64,000 bases of DNA from Halanaerobiaceae bacterium ANBcell28 (GCA_037623315.1 JBBJJH010000012.1:1-64000), one strand, 5' to 3'; positions 33,589 through 42,233 are shown, numbered from the stretch's first letter. A program made the numbers and translations. The notes: a model not told the origin generated them from the letters alone.

Positions 33589-34845
33589 ATGAAAAATAAA
33601 ATTAGAGATCTTTTAGAAATTACTAAAATTGATATAAGTAAATCAGGTAAAAATAGTAGGATGATCTTAGGTGATTTATCAGCCAATGGTCAATTGGATA
33701 TTTTAATGATACAGCCAGATGGTGGTATAGATGATCGTTATGTTCCTCATCAGTCCCAATTCTTGACTGCTTATGATGCAGAAGGAAACATATTGTGGCA
33801 AAAAGGAGAGGCAGACCCTAATCCGGGAGGAGCAGGATCTGATCTGCCAGTACAAATCTATGATATAGACCAGGACGGATATAATGAGGTATTATGTGTT
33901 ATGGATAAGGAATTTTTAATTCTTGATGGAAGAACTGGGAAGCTTAAAGAATCTTATCAATTACCTGGTGAAAATGCTCATGATTGTATTATAATTGCTA
34001 ATTTAAGAGGGAAAGAAGAGGCTCAGGATATAATTTTAAAAGATCGTTATCATAAATTATGGGCATTAGATAATAATTTTAATTTATTATGGACACATGA
34101 AGGTAATGTTGGGCATTACCCATGGCCCTGTGATGTAAATAATGATGGCTATGATGAAGTGATGGCTGGTTATGATTTACTGGACCACAAGGGGAATGTT
34201 CTTTGGTCATGTAAAGACTTAGATGATCATGCTGATTGTATATTTATTGGTAATGTTTCTGATAAGACAGGTGATGATCTTGATTTAGTTATTGGTGGTA
34301 GTGTAACAGTTCTATATGACTGGCAAGGTAATGAAATTTGGCGATATGAAGATTCTGTAGAGAGTCAGCATATAGCTCTTGGTAGGTATTGTCATGATAG
34401 TGATGAAGTGCAGATTGCTGGATTAGATAGGGTTATCAGAGGTCATGAAAACGGAAAAGATGCTATGTTTATGTTATCTTCAGAAGGTAAAGAAGTATGG
34501 AAAGAAGATAGAAAAACTAAAGGCTGGCTTACTATTATAGAGACCGTAAGTAATTGGAATGGAGAAAATAAGGACTACATATTAGCCTATCGTAGAGGGG
34601 GAGGAATTACACCTGCTTTGTATGATGGTTATATGAATAAGCTTGTGTCTTTTCCACGAGATGGTTATGTGGTCTATGGAGATATTTATGGAATAAATCG
34701 TACAAATGTAATTATATATGATGATAATTATGCATATATTTATGGGTCTTCAGATAAAGTAGTGGAAAGCTATGATGACAAAGCTAGAAAACAAACAAAA
34801 AGACTTTCACATGCCACTTTATATCCAGGAGGAGAGTTGATTTAA
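33589..34845 (+). CDS. Cytoplasmic FG-GAP/VCBS-like beta-propeller protein
   Basis: A 418-residue protein without signal peptide. It consists of repeated beta-blades with acidic loop motifs (YDIDQDGYNEVLCV near 97, DVNNDGYDEVMAGY near 183, GDDLDLVIGG near 226) and strands such as FLTAYDAEGNILWQ. The motifs resemble FG-GAP/VCBS propellers and the propeller of PL11 rhamnogalacturonan lyases, but the length is two thirds of PL11 and I see no lyase catalytic region. It is 91 bases before a PL11 gene, so it may be a sugar-processing relative or a binding partner. The ATG at 33589 lies 8 bases behind AGAAGGG. The specific function is unknown. Confidence 0.7.
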   Translation: MKNKIRDLLEITKIDISKSGKNSRMILGDLSANGQLDILMIQPDGGIDDRYVPHQSQFLTAYDAEGNILWQKGEADPNPGGAGSDLPVQIYDIDQDGYNEVLCVMDKEFLILDGRTGKLKESYQLPGENAHDCIIIANLRGKEEAQDIILKDRYHKLWALDNNFNLLWTHEGNVGHYPWPCDVNNDGYDEVMAGYDLLDHKGNVLWSCKDLDDHADCIFIGNVSDKTGDDLDLVIGGSVTVLYDWQGNEIWRYEDSVESQHIALGRYCHDSDEVQIAGLDRVIRGHENGKDAMFMLSSEGKEVWKEDRKTKGWLTIIETVSNWNGENKDYILAYRRGGGITPALYDGYMNKLVSFPRDGYVVYGDIYGINRTNVIIYDDNYAYIYGSSDKVVESYDDKARKQTKRLSHATLYPGGELI

Positions 34846-34936
34846 TTTATTTTTACTTATTTCTTAGTATCATAATAGGAGTATTTATTGTGGAGCAACG
34901 AAAAATGTAAGTAATATTAAAAAAGGAGAGTAAAAA

Positions 34937-36748
34937 ATGACTACTATCTTAAAACGTCAAATGGAAAATCTAGATAGAGGACTTATAGCCATTAAAGTTC
35001 AAGAAGGTGTTTATCTAAAATGGCGTTTACTGGGAACTGAATTTGATGGTGTTTCATTTAATATTTATCGTGATGGAACTAAGATCAATGAGGAAGCAAT
35101 AGATTCTTCTACTAATTATATAGATAAAGAAGGAAGTACGGATTCGAAGTATCATATTATTACTGTAATTAATGGAATTGAAAATGAAAAATCAAAGACA
35201 GTAGATGTATGGGATAAAAATTACTTAGCTGTAAATCTAGATAAACCTGAGGGAGGGGTTACCCCTGATGGTGTTACTTATACTTATCATGCCAATGATG
35301 CTAGTATCGGTGACTTAGATGGTGATGGAGAATACGAAATTATTTTAAAATGGGATCCATCTAATTCAAAAGACAATGCACATGCTGGATATACAGGAGA
35401 GGTGTTTGTTGACGCTTATAAATTAGATGGAACTCGTTTATGGAGAATAAGTTTAGGGAAGAATATAAGAGCAGGTGCTCATTATACCCAGTTTTTGGTT
35501 TATGATTTTGATGGAGATGGTAAGGCTGAAGTTGTTTTTAAAACAGCAGATGGCACAGTAGATGGTCAAGGAAATGTAATAGGTGATCTAGATGCGGACT
35601 ATCGAAATGAAAATGGCTATATATTAGATGGACCAGAATTCTTGACTGTTTTTGATGGTGAGACTGGTAAAGCCTTAGTAACTACAGACTATGATCCTCC
35701 AAGGGGAAATGTTGCTGACTGGGGTGATGACTATGGAAATCGTGTTGATCGCTTTTTAGCATGTGTAGCTTATCTTGATGGGCAAAGACCTAGTATTGTA
35801 ATGTGTCGTGGTTATTACACCAGAACTGTTCTTGTTGCTTACAATTGGCGGGATGGTGAATTGAGTAAGCTTTGGACTTTTGATAGTGATCATCCTGGAA
35901 ACCAAGATTATGCTGGACAGGGCAATCATAATTTAAGTGTTGCAGATATTGATGGGGATGGTAAAGATGAAATTATCTATGGTGCTTGTGTAATAGATGA
36001 TAATGGGGAAGGTTTTTATACTACTGGTTTAGGTCATGGAGATGCTATGCATGTAGGTAAATTTGATCCAGATAGAGAAGGTCTTCAAGTATATGATGTT
36101 CATGAAGAACATCCACATCCAGCAGGTATGGAGTATCGTGATGCTAGAACTGGCGAGTTGATTTGGGGTGTGCCTGCCGATTATGATGTGGGTAGAGGCT
36201 TAACAGCTAAAATAGATCCTAATTATAGTGGAGCTGAAGTTTGGGCTGCAGGTAAAGCGCTTTATTCAGCTAAAGGTGAAGTAATTAGTGAAAAGTCACC
36301 TACTTCTATTAATTTTGCAATCTGGTGGGATGGAGATTTATTACGAGAATTATTAGACCATAAATGGTTAGGTAGAGATAAAGGTGTTGGTATAGGTAAA
36401 ATTGATAAATGGGATTATGAGAATAAGGAGTTGGTCAATTTATTAACAGCGGAAGGAACTTATTCTAACAATTATACTAAAGGCAATCCTTGTTTACAGG
36501 CAGATATTTTTGGTGATTGGAGAGAAGAGGTTATCTGGAGAGCAGAAGATAGTAATGAACTTCGTATTTATACAAGTACTTACTATACGGAACATAAAAT
36601 ACCTACTCTAATGCATGATCCACTATATAGATTGGGAATTGCCTGGCAGAATGTTGCTTATAATCAACCCCCACATACCAGCTTTTATATTGGCCCAGAT
36701 ATGGATGATTTAGTAGAGCCTAATATATATTTAATAAAAAATGATTAA
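34937..36748 (+). CDS. Rhamnogalacturonan lyase, family PL11 (YesX-like)
   Basis: A 603-residue polysaccharide lyase that cleaves the galacturonate-rhamnose backbone of rhamnogalacturonan I by beta-elimination. It has the PL11 hallmarks: an N-terminal domain with MENLDRGLIAIKVQEGVYL and RLLGTEFDGVSFNIYRDG, then an eight-bladed propeller with many calcium loops (IGDLDGDGEYEIILKWDPS, YDFDGDGKAEVVFKTADG, ADIDGDGKDEIIYGA) and the conserved GLGHGDAMHVG near 370. No signal peptide is present, and the length matches B. subtilis YesX, the cytoplasmic exo-type enzyme, more than the secreted YesW. This implies that oligosaccharides are imported before cleavage. The ribosome site AAAGGAGAG precedes the ATG. 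An operator-like palindrome lies inside the gene at 36253. Confidence 0.93.
   Translation: MTTILKRQMENLDRGLIAIKVQEGVYLKWRLLGTEFDGVSFNIYRDGTKINEEAIDSSTNYIDKEGSTDSKYHIITVINGIENEKSKTVDVWDKNYLAVNLDKPEGGVTPDGVTYTYHANDASIGDLDGDGEYEIILKWDPSNSKDNAHAGYTGEVFVDAYKLDGTRLWRISLGKNIRAGAHYTQFLVYDFDGDGKAEVVFKTADGTVDGQGNVIGDLDADYRNENGYILDGPEFLTVFDGETGKALVTTDYDPPRGNVADWGDDYGNRVDRFLACVAYLDGQRPSIVMCRGYYTRTVLVAYNWRDGELSKLWTFDSDHPGNQDYAGQGNHNLSVADIDGDGKDEIIYGACVIDDNGEGFYTTGLGHGDAMHVGKFDPDREGLQVYDVHEEHPHPAGMEYRDARTGELIWGVPADYDVGRGLTAKIDPNYSGAEVWAAGKALYSAKGEVISEKSPTSINFAIWWDGDLLRELLDHKWLGRDKGVGIGKIDKWDYENKELVNLLTAEGTYSNNYTKGNPCLQADIFGDWREEVIWRAEDSNELRIYTSTYYTEHKIPTLMHDPLYRLGIAWQNVAYNQPPHTSFYIGPDMDDLVEPNIYLIKND
36253..36264. 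promoter_or_regulatory. Intragenic operator-like palindrome in the PL11 gene
   Basis: TAAAGCGCTTTA is a perfect 12-bp palindrome equal to the core of the operators at 17.3-17.5 kb. It encodes ordinary residues (GKALYS), so it could be chance. Confidence 0.35.
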
Positions 36749-36855
36749 AGATAAATGAATTTAATTAATTACTATTGATATAAAAAAACATTTAATTATT
36801 TCAATAGAAATCTTAGATAAATATAAAATTAATGTAAGGAATAGGGTGGTGGATA

Positions 36856-39720
36856 ATGAAAAATGCAAGTAACGTTGGATTTTATCCATTTTGGTTTTGG
36901 AACGATAAATTAGATGCAGATGAAATAAGATATCAAATTAAGGAGATGTATGATAAAGGTATAAAAGGTTTTTATATTCATCCCCGTCAGGGATTACAGG
37001 AACCATATTTATCAGAGGCCTTTTTTAAAATGATTGATGTAGCTATTGCTGCGGCAGAAGAATATGATTTAGATGTCTTACTTTATGATGAATATCCATA
37101 TCCAAGTGGTGTTGCAGGTGGTGAGGTTACACTTGGGAATCCTCATTATTATGCAACAAGTTTAATTCAAAAGACGTATAATGTGAGTGGTGGTAAAATA
37201 CGCTTAGCTTTACCTCAAGGAAAAATATTGTCAGCGAAAGCTTTTCCAATTATAGGAGGAAGCATTTCTTATGAGCAGGCAATTGAACTTAAGGATCACA
37301 TTGGAATTGTTCTAGCTGAAGATTCTTATGTTGTAAATGGTCTTACCGATTATAATCAAAAACGCTATTTTGCTAGCAATCCTACTCCTACTCTAGAAAT
37401 AGAGCTTGAAGAGGGGGAATATAAAATATTCCTAAGTGTTCAAGCTGAAGTTAAGAATCATAAGTATTGGTATAATTTTGTTGATATACTTAATCCAGAA
37501 GCGGTTAAACACTTTGTGGAACTTACTCATGAACGTTATAGAAAACGTTATGGAAATCTATTTGGTAAAAGGATTAAATCAATATTTGTGGATGAAATTG
37601 AGCCAAGCTGGTCTAATTGTATTCCAGAAGCTTTTCTAAAAGAATACGATTATAACTTGTGTGAATATTTACATGTTTTACAAGACGAAAACCACCCTGA
37701 ATTTCTAAAAGTGTCATCAGATTTATTTAATTTAAAGTATAAGCTTTTTATAAATTCTTTTGAAAAGCCTATTAAAGAATGGTGTCAAAGAAATAAAGTA
37801 AATTATTGTGGAGAAAAACCATCATTAAGGTTATCACAGTTAAAGTACATGGATATTCCAGGTTGTGAACCAGGGCATACCAAAGCAGGTGCTAAACTGG
37901 ACATATTAGGTTCAACTATTAGGGGAAATGCAAAGGCTACTTCCTCTGCTGCGTATTTTTATGAAAAAGAAGGATCTCTTTGTGAATGTTATCATAGTAT
38001 TGGTTGGAGTGGGACATTACAGGATGCTAAAATAATCGCCGAAGGTTTACTTCTTAGCGGAATAAAATATCTTGTACCACACGGTTTTTTCTATAGTACA
38101 CATGCTTTGAAAAAGCATGATGCACCACCATCCTTCTTTTTCCAAATGCCATATTGGTCTTTCTTTAAAGAATTAAGTGATAGAGTTGACCTAATAGCAG
38201 AGAAATTTAATGACACTTATATAGATGCTGAAACTTTAGTATTTGATCCAAACAGTGGCCTTCCATCCAGGCAAGAACTTAAGGATTATGAAAAACTAAT
38301 AAATACTTTAATGGATAATCATATAGATTTTCATATAGTAGATACAGATATTCTTGAAAGTGGGAAAATAGAAGATGGTATTCTTAAAATTAAAGATCTT
38401 AAGATAAAGTTAATAATTGTACCTTCTATGCCATTTAAAGAAGAACGCTTATCTAAATTTCTAAAAAGCTATCAAGAGGCTGGTGGTCAAATTCTGGAAC
38501 TTACCCCGGAATATAAAGATAATTTATTAGACGAATTAGGGAATATAGTAAAACCATCTTTAAGTATTACTCATCAAGAAGAAGAAATACCGGGAATATA
38601 TACTGTAAAAAGAAAATCAAAAGATAAAACTATTTGGTTTATACTAAATACTACAAATAAAGAGTATCTTCTTGATTTAAATACAGATAATAAAATTGCA
38701 GAAATACCCTTGGAAGATACTAATAGCTCTTATTTGTTTAAGGATAAAGATACTTATAAACGACGAATTAAGCCTTATGAGTCAATATTGGTACAAGAAG
38801 TGGATGATATTAAAGTCGAAGAAGAAAATTATCCTACTATAAAAGTGAATTTATCAAATAAATCAAAGCTAGAATTGGGAAATAAAAATTTATTACGAAT
38901 GTATAATTGGGAATTAGCCCTTTTAGATGATAATAAGAAAGCGATTAATAAAGCAAAAGTAAAAGCAATTCCTTTGAGCAATCAATTAGAAGAGGGTAAG
39001 TTTGTATTTAAGCCAGATAATAAAACTTATTTCGGAAGTGAACCAGAATTATTATATCCTGAAATGTCTTTACAATACTCTTTTAAATTTGAAAATACTT
39101 ATCAGGGTGAGATTGAATTATTGATAGAACCTGAATCAATCAAAGGAGATTGGAAGATATTTATTAATGGTTCTACTGCATATGGAAAAGAGGATTTACA
39201 AAAAAGTAATTCTCATGTGAGAGGAACTTTGGGAATTAACATTACAGAGCATATAGAATTAGGAGAAAATATTATTCGAATAGAAATTGATACCAAGAAA
39301 GCTAATGATGGATTAATAAATCCACTATATCTAGCTGGAGATTTTGGTGTAAACTTAGAGCCAATTAAAATTTCAGAAGCTAAAGATAATGCTTATTTTG
39401 AGAAATATAAAGATAATTTAATTCCTTACTATTCTGGACAAATTAAATATACTACAGATTTTCATCTTGAAGATCTTCCTGATAGTGATTTTATTTATTT
39501 AGAACTTGAACACACCGAAGAATTTAATGAAGCAAGTGAAATTTCTATAAATGACAGTGAATACCACAAAGTATTATGGCAACCTCGTTGCGTAAAAATT
39601 AATAAAAAAGAATTAAAGCAAGGCAAAAACAAATTAGATATAAGGGTATATACTTCTTTAATTCGTTCATTTGAGGGTTCGTACTTCAATTATAAGGAAC
39701 ACTGCTATTACGATGTATAA
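36856..39720 (+). CDS. GH106-like protein, putative alpha-L-rhamnosidase
   Basis: A 954-residue protein without signal peptide. The N-terminal half looks like a TIM-barrel of the GH106 type: FYPFWFWNDKLDADEIRYQI at 9-28, GIKGFYIHPRQGLQEPYLSE at 35-54 and LYDEYPYPSGVAGG near 75, with IFVDEIEPSW (near 250) and CGEKPSLRLSQLKYMD (near 320) as likely active-site strands. An insert and C-terminal beta domains (about 690-950) complete the usual modular size. GH106 enzymes remove alpha-L-rhamnose, which fits the neighbouring PL11 lyase. The family assignment rests on the N-terminal pattern, so another retaining or inverting activity is possible. It is the last gene of the locus, closed by a hairpin. 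Confidence 0.75.
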   Translation: MKNASNVGFYPFWFWNDKLDADEIRYQIKEMYDKGIKGFYIHPRQGLQEPYLSEAFFKMIDVAIAAAEEYDLDVLLYDEYPYPSGVAGGEVTLGNPHYYATSLIQKTYNVSGGKIRLALPQGKILSAKAFPIIGGSISYEQAIELKDHIGIVLAEDSYVVNGLTDYNQKRYFASNPTPTLEIELEEGEYKIFLSVQAEVKNHKYWYNFVDILNPEAVKHFVELTHERYRKRYGNLFGKRIKSIFVDEIEPSWSNCIPEAFLKEYDYNLCEYLHVLQDENHPEFLKVSSDLFNLKYKLFINSFEKPIKEWCQRNKVNYCGEKPSLRLSQLKYMDIPGCEPGHTKAGAKLDILGSTIRGNAKATSSAAYFYEKEGSLCECYHSIGWSGTLQDAKIIAEGLLLSGIKYLVPHGFFYSTHALKKHDAPPSFFFQMPYWSFFKELSDRVDLIAEKFNDTYIDAETLVFDPNSGLPSRQELKDYEKLINTLMDNHIDFHIVDTDILESGKIEDGILKIKDLKIKLIIVPSMPFKEERLSKFLKSYQEAGGQILELTPEYKDNLLDELGNIVKPSLSITHQEEEIPGIYTVKRKSKDKTIWFILNTTNKEYLLDLNTDNKIAEIPLEDTNSSYLFKDKDTYKRRIKPYESILVQEVDDIKVEEENYPTIKVNLSNKSKLELGNKNLLRMYNWELALLDDNKKAINKAKVKAIPLSNQLEEGKFVFKPDNKTYFGSEPELLYPEMSLQYSFKFENTYQGEIELLIEPESIKGDWKIFINGSTAYGKEDLQKSNSHVRGTLGINITEHIELGENIIRIEIDTKKANDGLINPLYLAGDFGVNLEPIKISEAKDNAYFEKYKDNLIPYYSGQIKYTTDFHLEDLPDSDFIYLELEHTEEFNEASEISINDSEYHKVLWQPRCVKINKKELKQGKNKLDIRVYTSLIRSFEGSYFNYKEHCYYDV

Positions 39721-39730
39721 TTAAAATAAA

Positions 39731-39782
39731 GGGCTGTTTATTTGGTGCATATCATGTACAAAATAGCAGTCCTGTTTTTATT
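39731..39782 (+). terminator. Terminator of the polysaccharide locus
   Basis: An imperfect stem of about 16 bp (GGCTGTTTATTTGGTGCAT against ATGTACAAAATAGCAGTCC) is followed by TGTTTTTATTT. Confidence 0.65.
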
Positions 39783-39791
39783 TAACTTAAG

Positions 39792-39821
39792 AACTCAAAC
39801 TTCGCAGATGAATTTATTGCA
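39792..39821 (+). repeat. Dispersed repeat, partner of 5145-5174
   Basis: AACTCAAACTTCGCAGA and the following bases match the reverse complement of 5145-5174 at 27 of 30 positions. Confidence 0.55.
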
Positions 39822-39826
39822 TAAAG

Positions 39827-39909
39827 CCTGCTTAGCCATAACTTCATTCATAGCCTTCCATGCGGGGTTGCTGCTTTTTTAACGTTCATTTAGCAAATGG
39901 CTAAGCAGG
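39827..39909. repeat. 83-bp inverted-repeat element
   Basis: Perfect 13-bp terminal inverted repeats, CCTGCTTAGCCAT (39827-39839) and ATGGCTAAGCAGG (39897-39909), enclose 57 bases. The right part (39884-39908) recurs at 3421-3445 with two mismatches. It is non-coding, and the size resembles a miniature (MITE-like or REP-like) repeat. Confidence 0.5.
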
Positions 39910-40019
39910 AAGTATATTAAAACTATTATAGCAAATATATAGATTTTGTAAGCTTCTTGTTTTCTAGGTTTACATATAAAAAAAGAATGAGTTTAGAGAA
40001 AATGAATGTTTGCCAATTC

Positions 40020-40048
40020 TTGAAAGAACTGATTAAAAGATATATAAT
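40020..40048 (+). promoter_or_regulatory. Promoter of the phosphoesterase-like/unknown gene pair
   Basis: TTGAAA (40020-40025), 17 bases, TATAAT (40043-40048). A strong AAGGAG follows at 40079-40084. Confidence 0.65.
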
Positions 40049-40172
40049 ATAGATATAATTATAACTTAATAAGATAATAAGGAGATGAATTAAGATAAAA
40101 AAATTTTTAAAGCAATTTAATTTAGCATATAAAAAATTAATTGATCGTCTATATGTTCTAGATGATATTAAA

Positions 40173-40727
40173 ATGACAAATGAAAAAATATTATTACATA
40201 TCAGTGACACTCCTGATTGTATATATCCTTTTATTTTTAAGCTTATTGATAGATTAGAACCTAATTATATTATCCATACAGGGGATCTTGTTGATAATGT
40301 TAAAATAGGAGTAGGAGCACCTTTACGTTTTTATGAGAGAGGATTAAAAAAATTAATAGAGGGTTTTGAAAAAAGAAAAAAAATAAAGAAATATATAATA
40401 GCAGGTAATCATGATTCTTTAGAGCTTTTATCAAAAATCAATAAATCAGCAGATATCATAAGTGAGGGTAGCATTCTAAGGATCGAAGATATTAATTTTG
40501 GTCTTGCTCATCATATGGAAAGATTATCTAATCAGGCTCCTGTGAACCTATATGGTCATAATAATAAAATTCTTGAAAATATAGAGTTTGAAGATAATGA
40601 TAGAATATTTTTAAATGGTTTATTGAATATAAATATAATATTATTACCTTCTTTAGAAATTCATCAGATTTCTTATCCATTGCAGACTGATAGTGCAAGG
40701 AAGTATAAAAACTTAAAATTACCTTGA
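40173..40727 (+). CDS. Divergent metallophosphoesterase-like protein
   Basis: A protein of 184 residues if the ATG at 40173 is used. The calcineurin-like phosphoesterase fold is suggested by ILLHISDTPDCIYPF (normally D-x-H, here DTP), IIHTGDLVDNV (the GD motif, intact), YIIAGNHDSL (GNHD, intact), GLAHHMERL, and YGHNNKILENI in place of GHTH. Motif I and the last histidine motif are altered, so metal binding may be changed or lost. The only good ribosome site (AAGGAG 40079-40084) lies 89 bases before this ATG, and the frame is open back to an ATT at 40089. A non-AUG start adding 28 residues is therefore possible. It is followed 13 bases later by an unknown gene. Confidence 0.65.
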   Translation: MTNEKILLHISDTPDCIYPFIFKLIDRLEPNYIIHTGDLVDNVKIGVGAPLRFYERGLKKLIEGFEKRKKIKKYIIAGNHDSLELLSKINKSADIISEGSILRIEDINFGLAHHMERLSNQAPVNLYGHNNKILENIEFEDNDRIFLNGLLNINIILLPSLEIHQISYPLQTDSARKYKNLKLP

Positions 40728-40740
40728 AGGAGGAATTTAT

Positions 40741-41736
40741 ATGAATTTTGTCCGTAAAGGCCCTGCTTATCTATTCTTTTGTGCTCAAAAAGTATCACCC
40801 GTGGAGAAGTTTCTAGTAGAATTTTTGGATGGGAAATTGACAGAACTTTCTAATGCTTTGGAAAATGGGGAAGAAGATGATACGATTATTTTCCTGGCTA
40901 ACTGTGAAAGTGATAAGATTAGGGTAAAAGACACTAGTAGTATTATATTCTTAAAAGCCAGTCCTTTTTTTGTTCTTGAAAAAATAATAAATCATGGCTT
41001 TTCTAGCTATTTAAAAAAAGTTGAATCTGGTGCAGGTCAAGTTGTTATGCGAATACCAAAGGATGGAGATAAGATAATTAAAGAAATAAAAAAAAGATAT
41101 AATGCTAAAAAAGTAGATTTAGAAGAAGGTATTGATATGGGGGCTTCTACAGATACTATTATAAGTTTTACAGAAGAGCCTTTAAGAAATAAGTTGAATT
41201 CACTTAAGTTTATTAAGGATATTTTACTGGTATCTAGGCCAATTCATATTTTTTTACAGGAACTAAGGAGAGATAGTGTACGCTATATTACTGGAGGATT
41301 AGATAATTATGAATGGTATGAGTTGAAGATAAACATCTATGACTCTGAAGATATGTATGAAAAGCAATATGAGAGATTAATTCTAAGCTTTTCTGATTTA
41401 GAAGCAGGTTTTATCTTAGGTGAAACCTGGACTCAGGATCATGCGCTGGCTTTGATGTCCGTTCCCGCTTATCAAATTCGTTTATTTACATTTTTAAGTC
41501 CTAAAGAAATCAAGGAGATTCTCATGGGATTGGAATATAATGAGCAGGGAAAACGCCTTGTGGATTTTGATCTTTATTATAACAGTAAAAAATATAGTTG
41601 GTATAAGCTAAATGAAAAGAGAAATAAAATAAATAGAATAGAAATGGGATTAAAGCAAAGAAAAAGTTTAGTTTCTTCATTATCTCAGAATACTTATCAA
41701 GAGTTAATAAAGATAGAAAAAGAATTATTAAAATAA
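40741..41736 (+). CDS. Protein of unknown function coupled to the phosphoesterase-like gene
   Basis: A 331-residue protein I do not recognise. It is soluble, with no signal peptide or membrane helix. Residues about 1-60 look alpha/beta (GPAYLFFCAQKVSPVEKFLVE, then DTIIFLANCESDKI), with further mixed regions such as DILLVSRPIHIFLQELRRD near 160 and LSFSDLEAGFILGETWTQDH near 220. A charged helical tail (RNKINRIEMGLKQRKSLV) closes it. It starts 13 bases after the phosphoesterase-like gene behind a perfect GAAGGAGGA site, so the two are surely co-expressed and may act together. A strong bidirectional hairpin ends the pair. Confidence 0.6.
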   Translation: MNFVRKGPAYLFFCAQKVSPVEKFLVEFLDGKLTELSNALENGEEDDTIIFLANCESDKIRVKDTSSIIFLKASPFFVLEKIINHGFSSYLKKVESGAGQVVMRIPKDGDKIIKEIKKRYNAKKVDLEEGIDMGASTDTIISFTEEPLRNKLNSLKFIKDILLVSRPIHIFLQELRRDSVRYITGGLDNYEWYELKINIYDSEDMYEKQYERLILSFSDLEAGFILGETWTQDHALALMSVPAYQIRLFTFLSPKEIKEILMGLEYNEQGKRLVDFDLYYNSKKYSWYKLNEKRNKINRIEMGLKQRKSLVSSLSQNTYQELIKIEKELLK

Positions 41737-41784
41737 TTTTGTGCTAGCTTTTTTTTATTTTATGAAAAGATATTCTAAAGATTG

Positions 41785-41843
41785 TTAATATAAAAATCTC
41801 CACTGTGATAGGAGTCAGTTCACTGTGGAGATTTTTATATTAA
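41785..41843. terminator. Bidirectional terminator
   Basis: A perfect 19-bp stem (41785-41803 with 41825-41843; core AAAAATCTCCAC / GTGGAGATTTTT) separates the converging genes. The right arm overlaps the end of the minus-strand gene. Confidence 0.85.
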
Positions 41844-42233
41844 CCCTTTTAATAAATCGTGAAGTCTTTCAAATAACAGTCCGGCTACAAACCAGGCAGG
41901 AGCATAATCCAGTCTTATATAACCTTTTATGGCAAAGGGACTTTTGCTATAATCCCAGGGACAGACCTGAATGGTTCTCTTCAAAATCCAACCACATATA
42001 TATTCGATACAAAAAATAAAAAGAGTGTAGACACCTCCTCGTAATAATATAGGCCAGCTTCTAATTGAATTATGTACAGGTTCTAAAAAAACGGCCATAC
42101 CGTATATAGGAAACATCCATAAATATGTCCAACCCTGTAGTTTTGCATCTCCTCTTATAATTGAGCCTAGACCAGTCCAAAATATTTCAAGACACCATCC
42201 AATAAGTCCATAGATAATAAATCTACTTAACAT
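41835..42233 (-). CDS. Small membrane protein, CmpB/putative ABC transporter type IV family
   Basis: A 132-residue integral membrane protein with about four hydrophobic stretches. The start FIIYGLIGWCLEIFWTGLGS, the middle WMFPIYGMAVFLEPVHN and a conserved-looking CPWDYSKSP followed by GYIRLDYAPAWFVAGLLFE are features I associate with the PF06541 family (putative ABC-transporter type IV, CmpB). The family has no proven function, and no ATPase is adjacent. The ATG at 42233 lacks a recognisable ribosome site, and the frame is closed just upstream, so a leaderless or weakly translated message is likely. It shares its terminator with the converging unknown gene. Confidence 0.75.
   Translation of the reverse strand: MLSRFIIYGLIGWCLEIFWTGLGSIIRGDAKLQGWTYLWMFPIYGMAVFLEPVHNSIRSWPILLRGGVYTLFIFCIEYICGWILKRTIQVCPWDYSKSPFAIKGYIRLDYAPAWFVAGLLFERLHDLLKGLI

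Larger units (their letters stand above)
39721..40088. other. Intergenic region with repeats and a promoter
   Basis: It contains the terminator, a 30-base repeat (39792-39821), an 83-bp inverted-repeat element (39827-39909) and a promoter (40020-40048). No gene is seen. Confidence 0.6.

Noticed and set aside
39926-40210. 94-codon minus-strand frame over the promoter of the phosphoesterase-like gene
   Set aside because: It is low-complexity hydrophobic sequence from AT-rich DNA, with no ribosome site, and it covers a good promoter on the other strand.
40173-40727. Frameshifted or dead yfcE duplicate
   Set aside because: The frame is intact, it has its own promoter and is coupled to a second gene, and it differs from YfcE beyond the lost motifs; a divergent functional protein is more likely.
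41835-42233. True ABC transporter subunit (family name putative ABC-transporter type IV)
   Set aside because: No ATPase is adjacent and the family name is historical; only the membrane-family assignment is kept.
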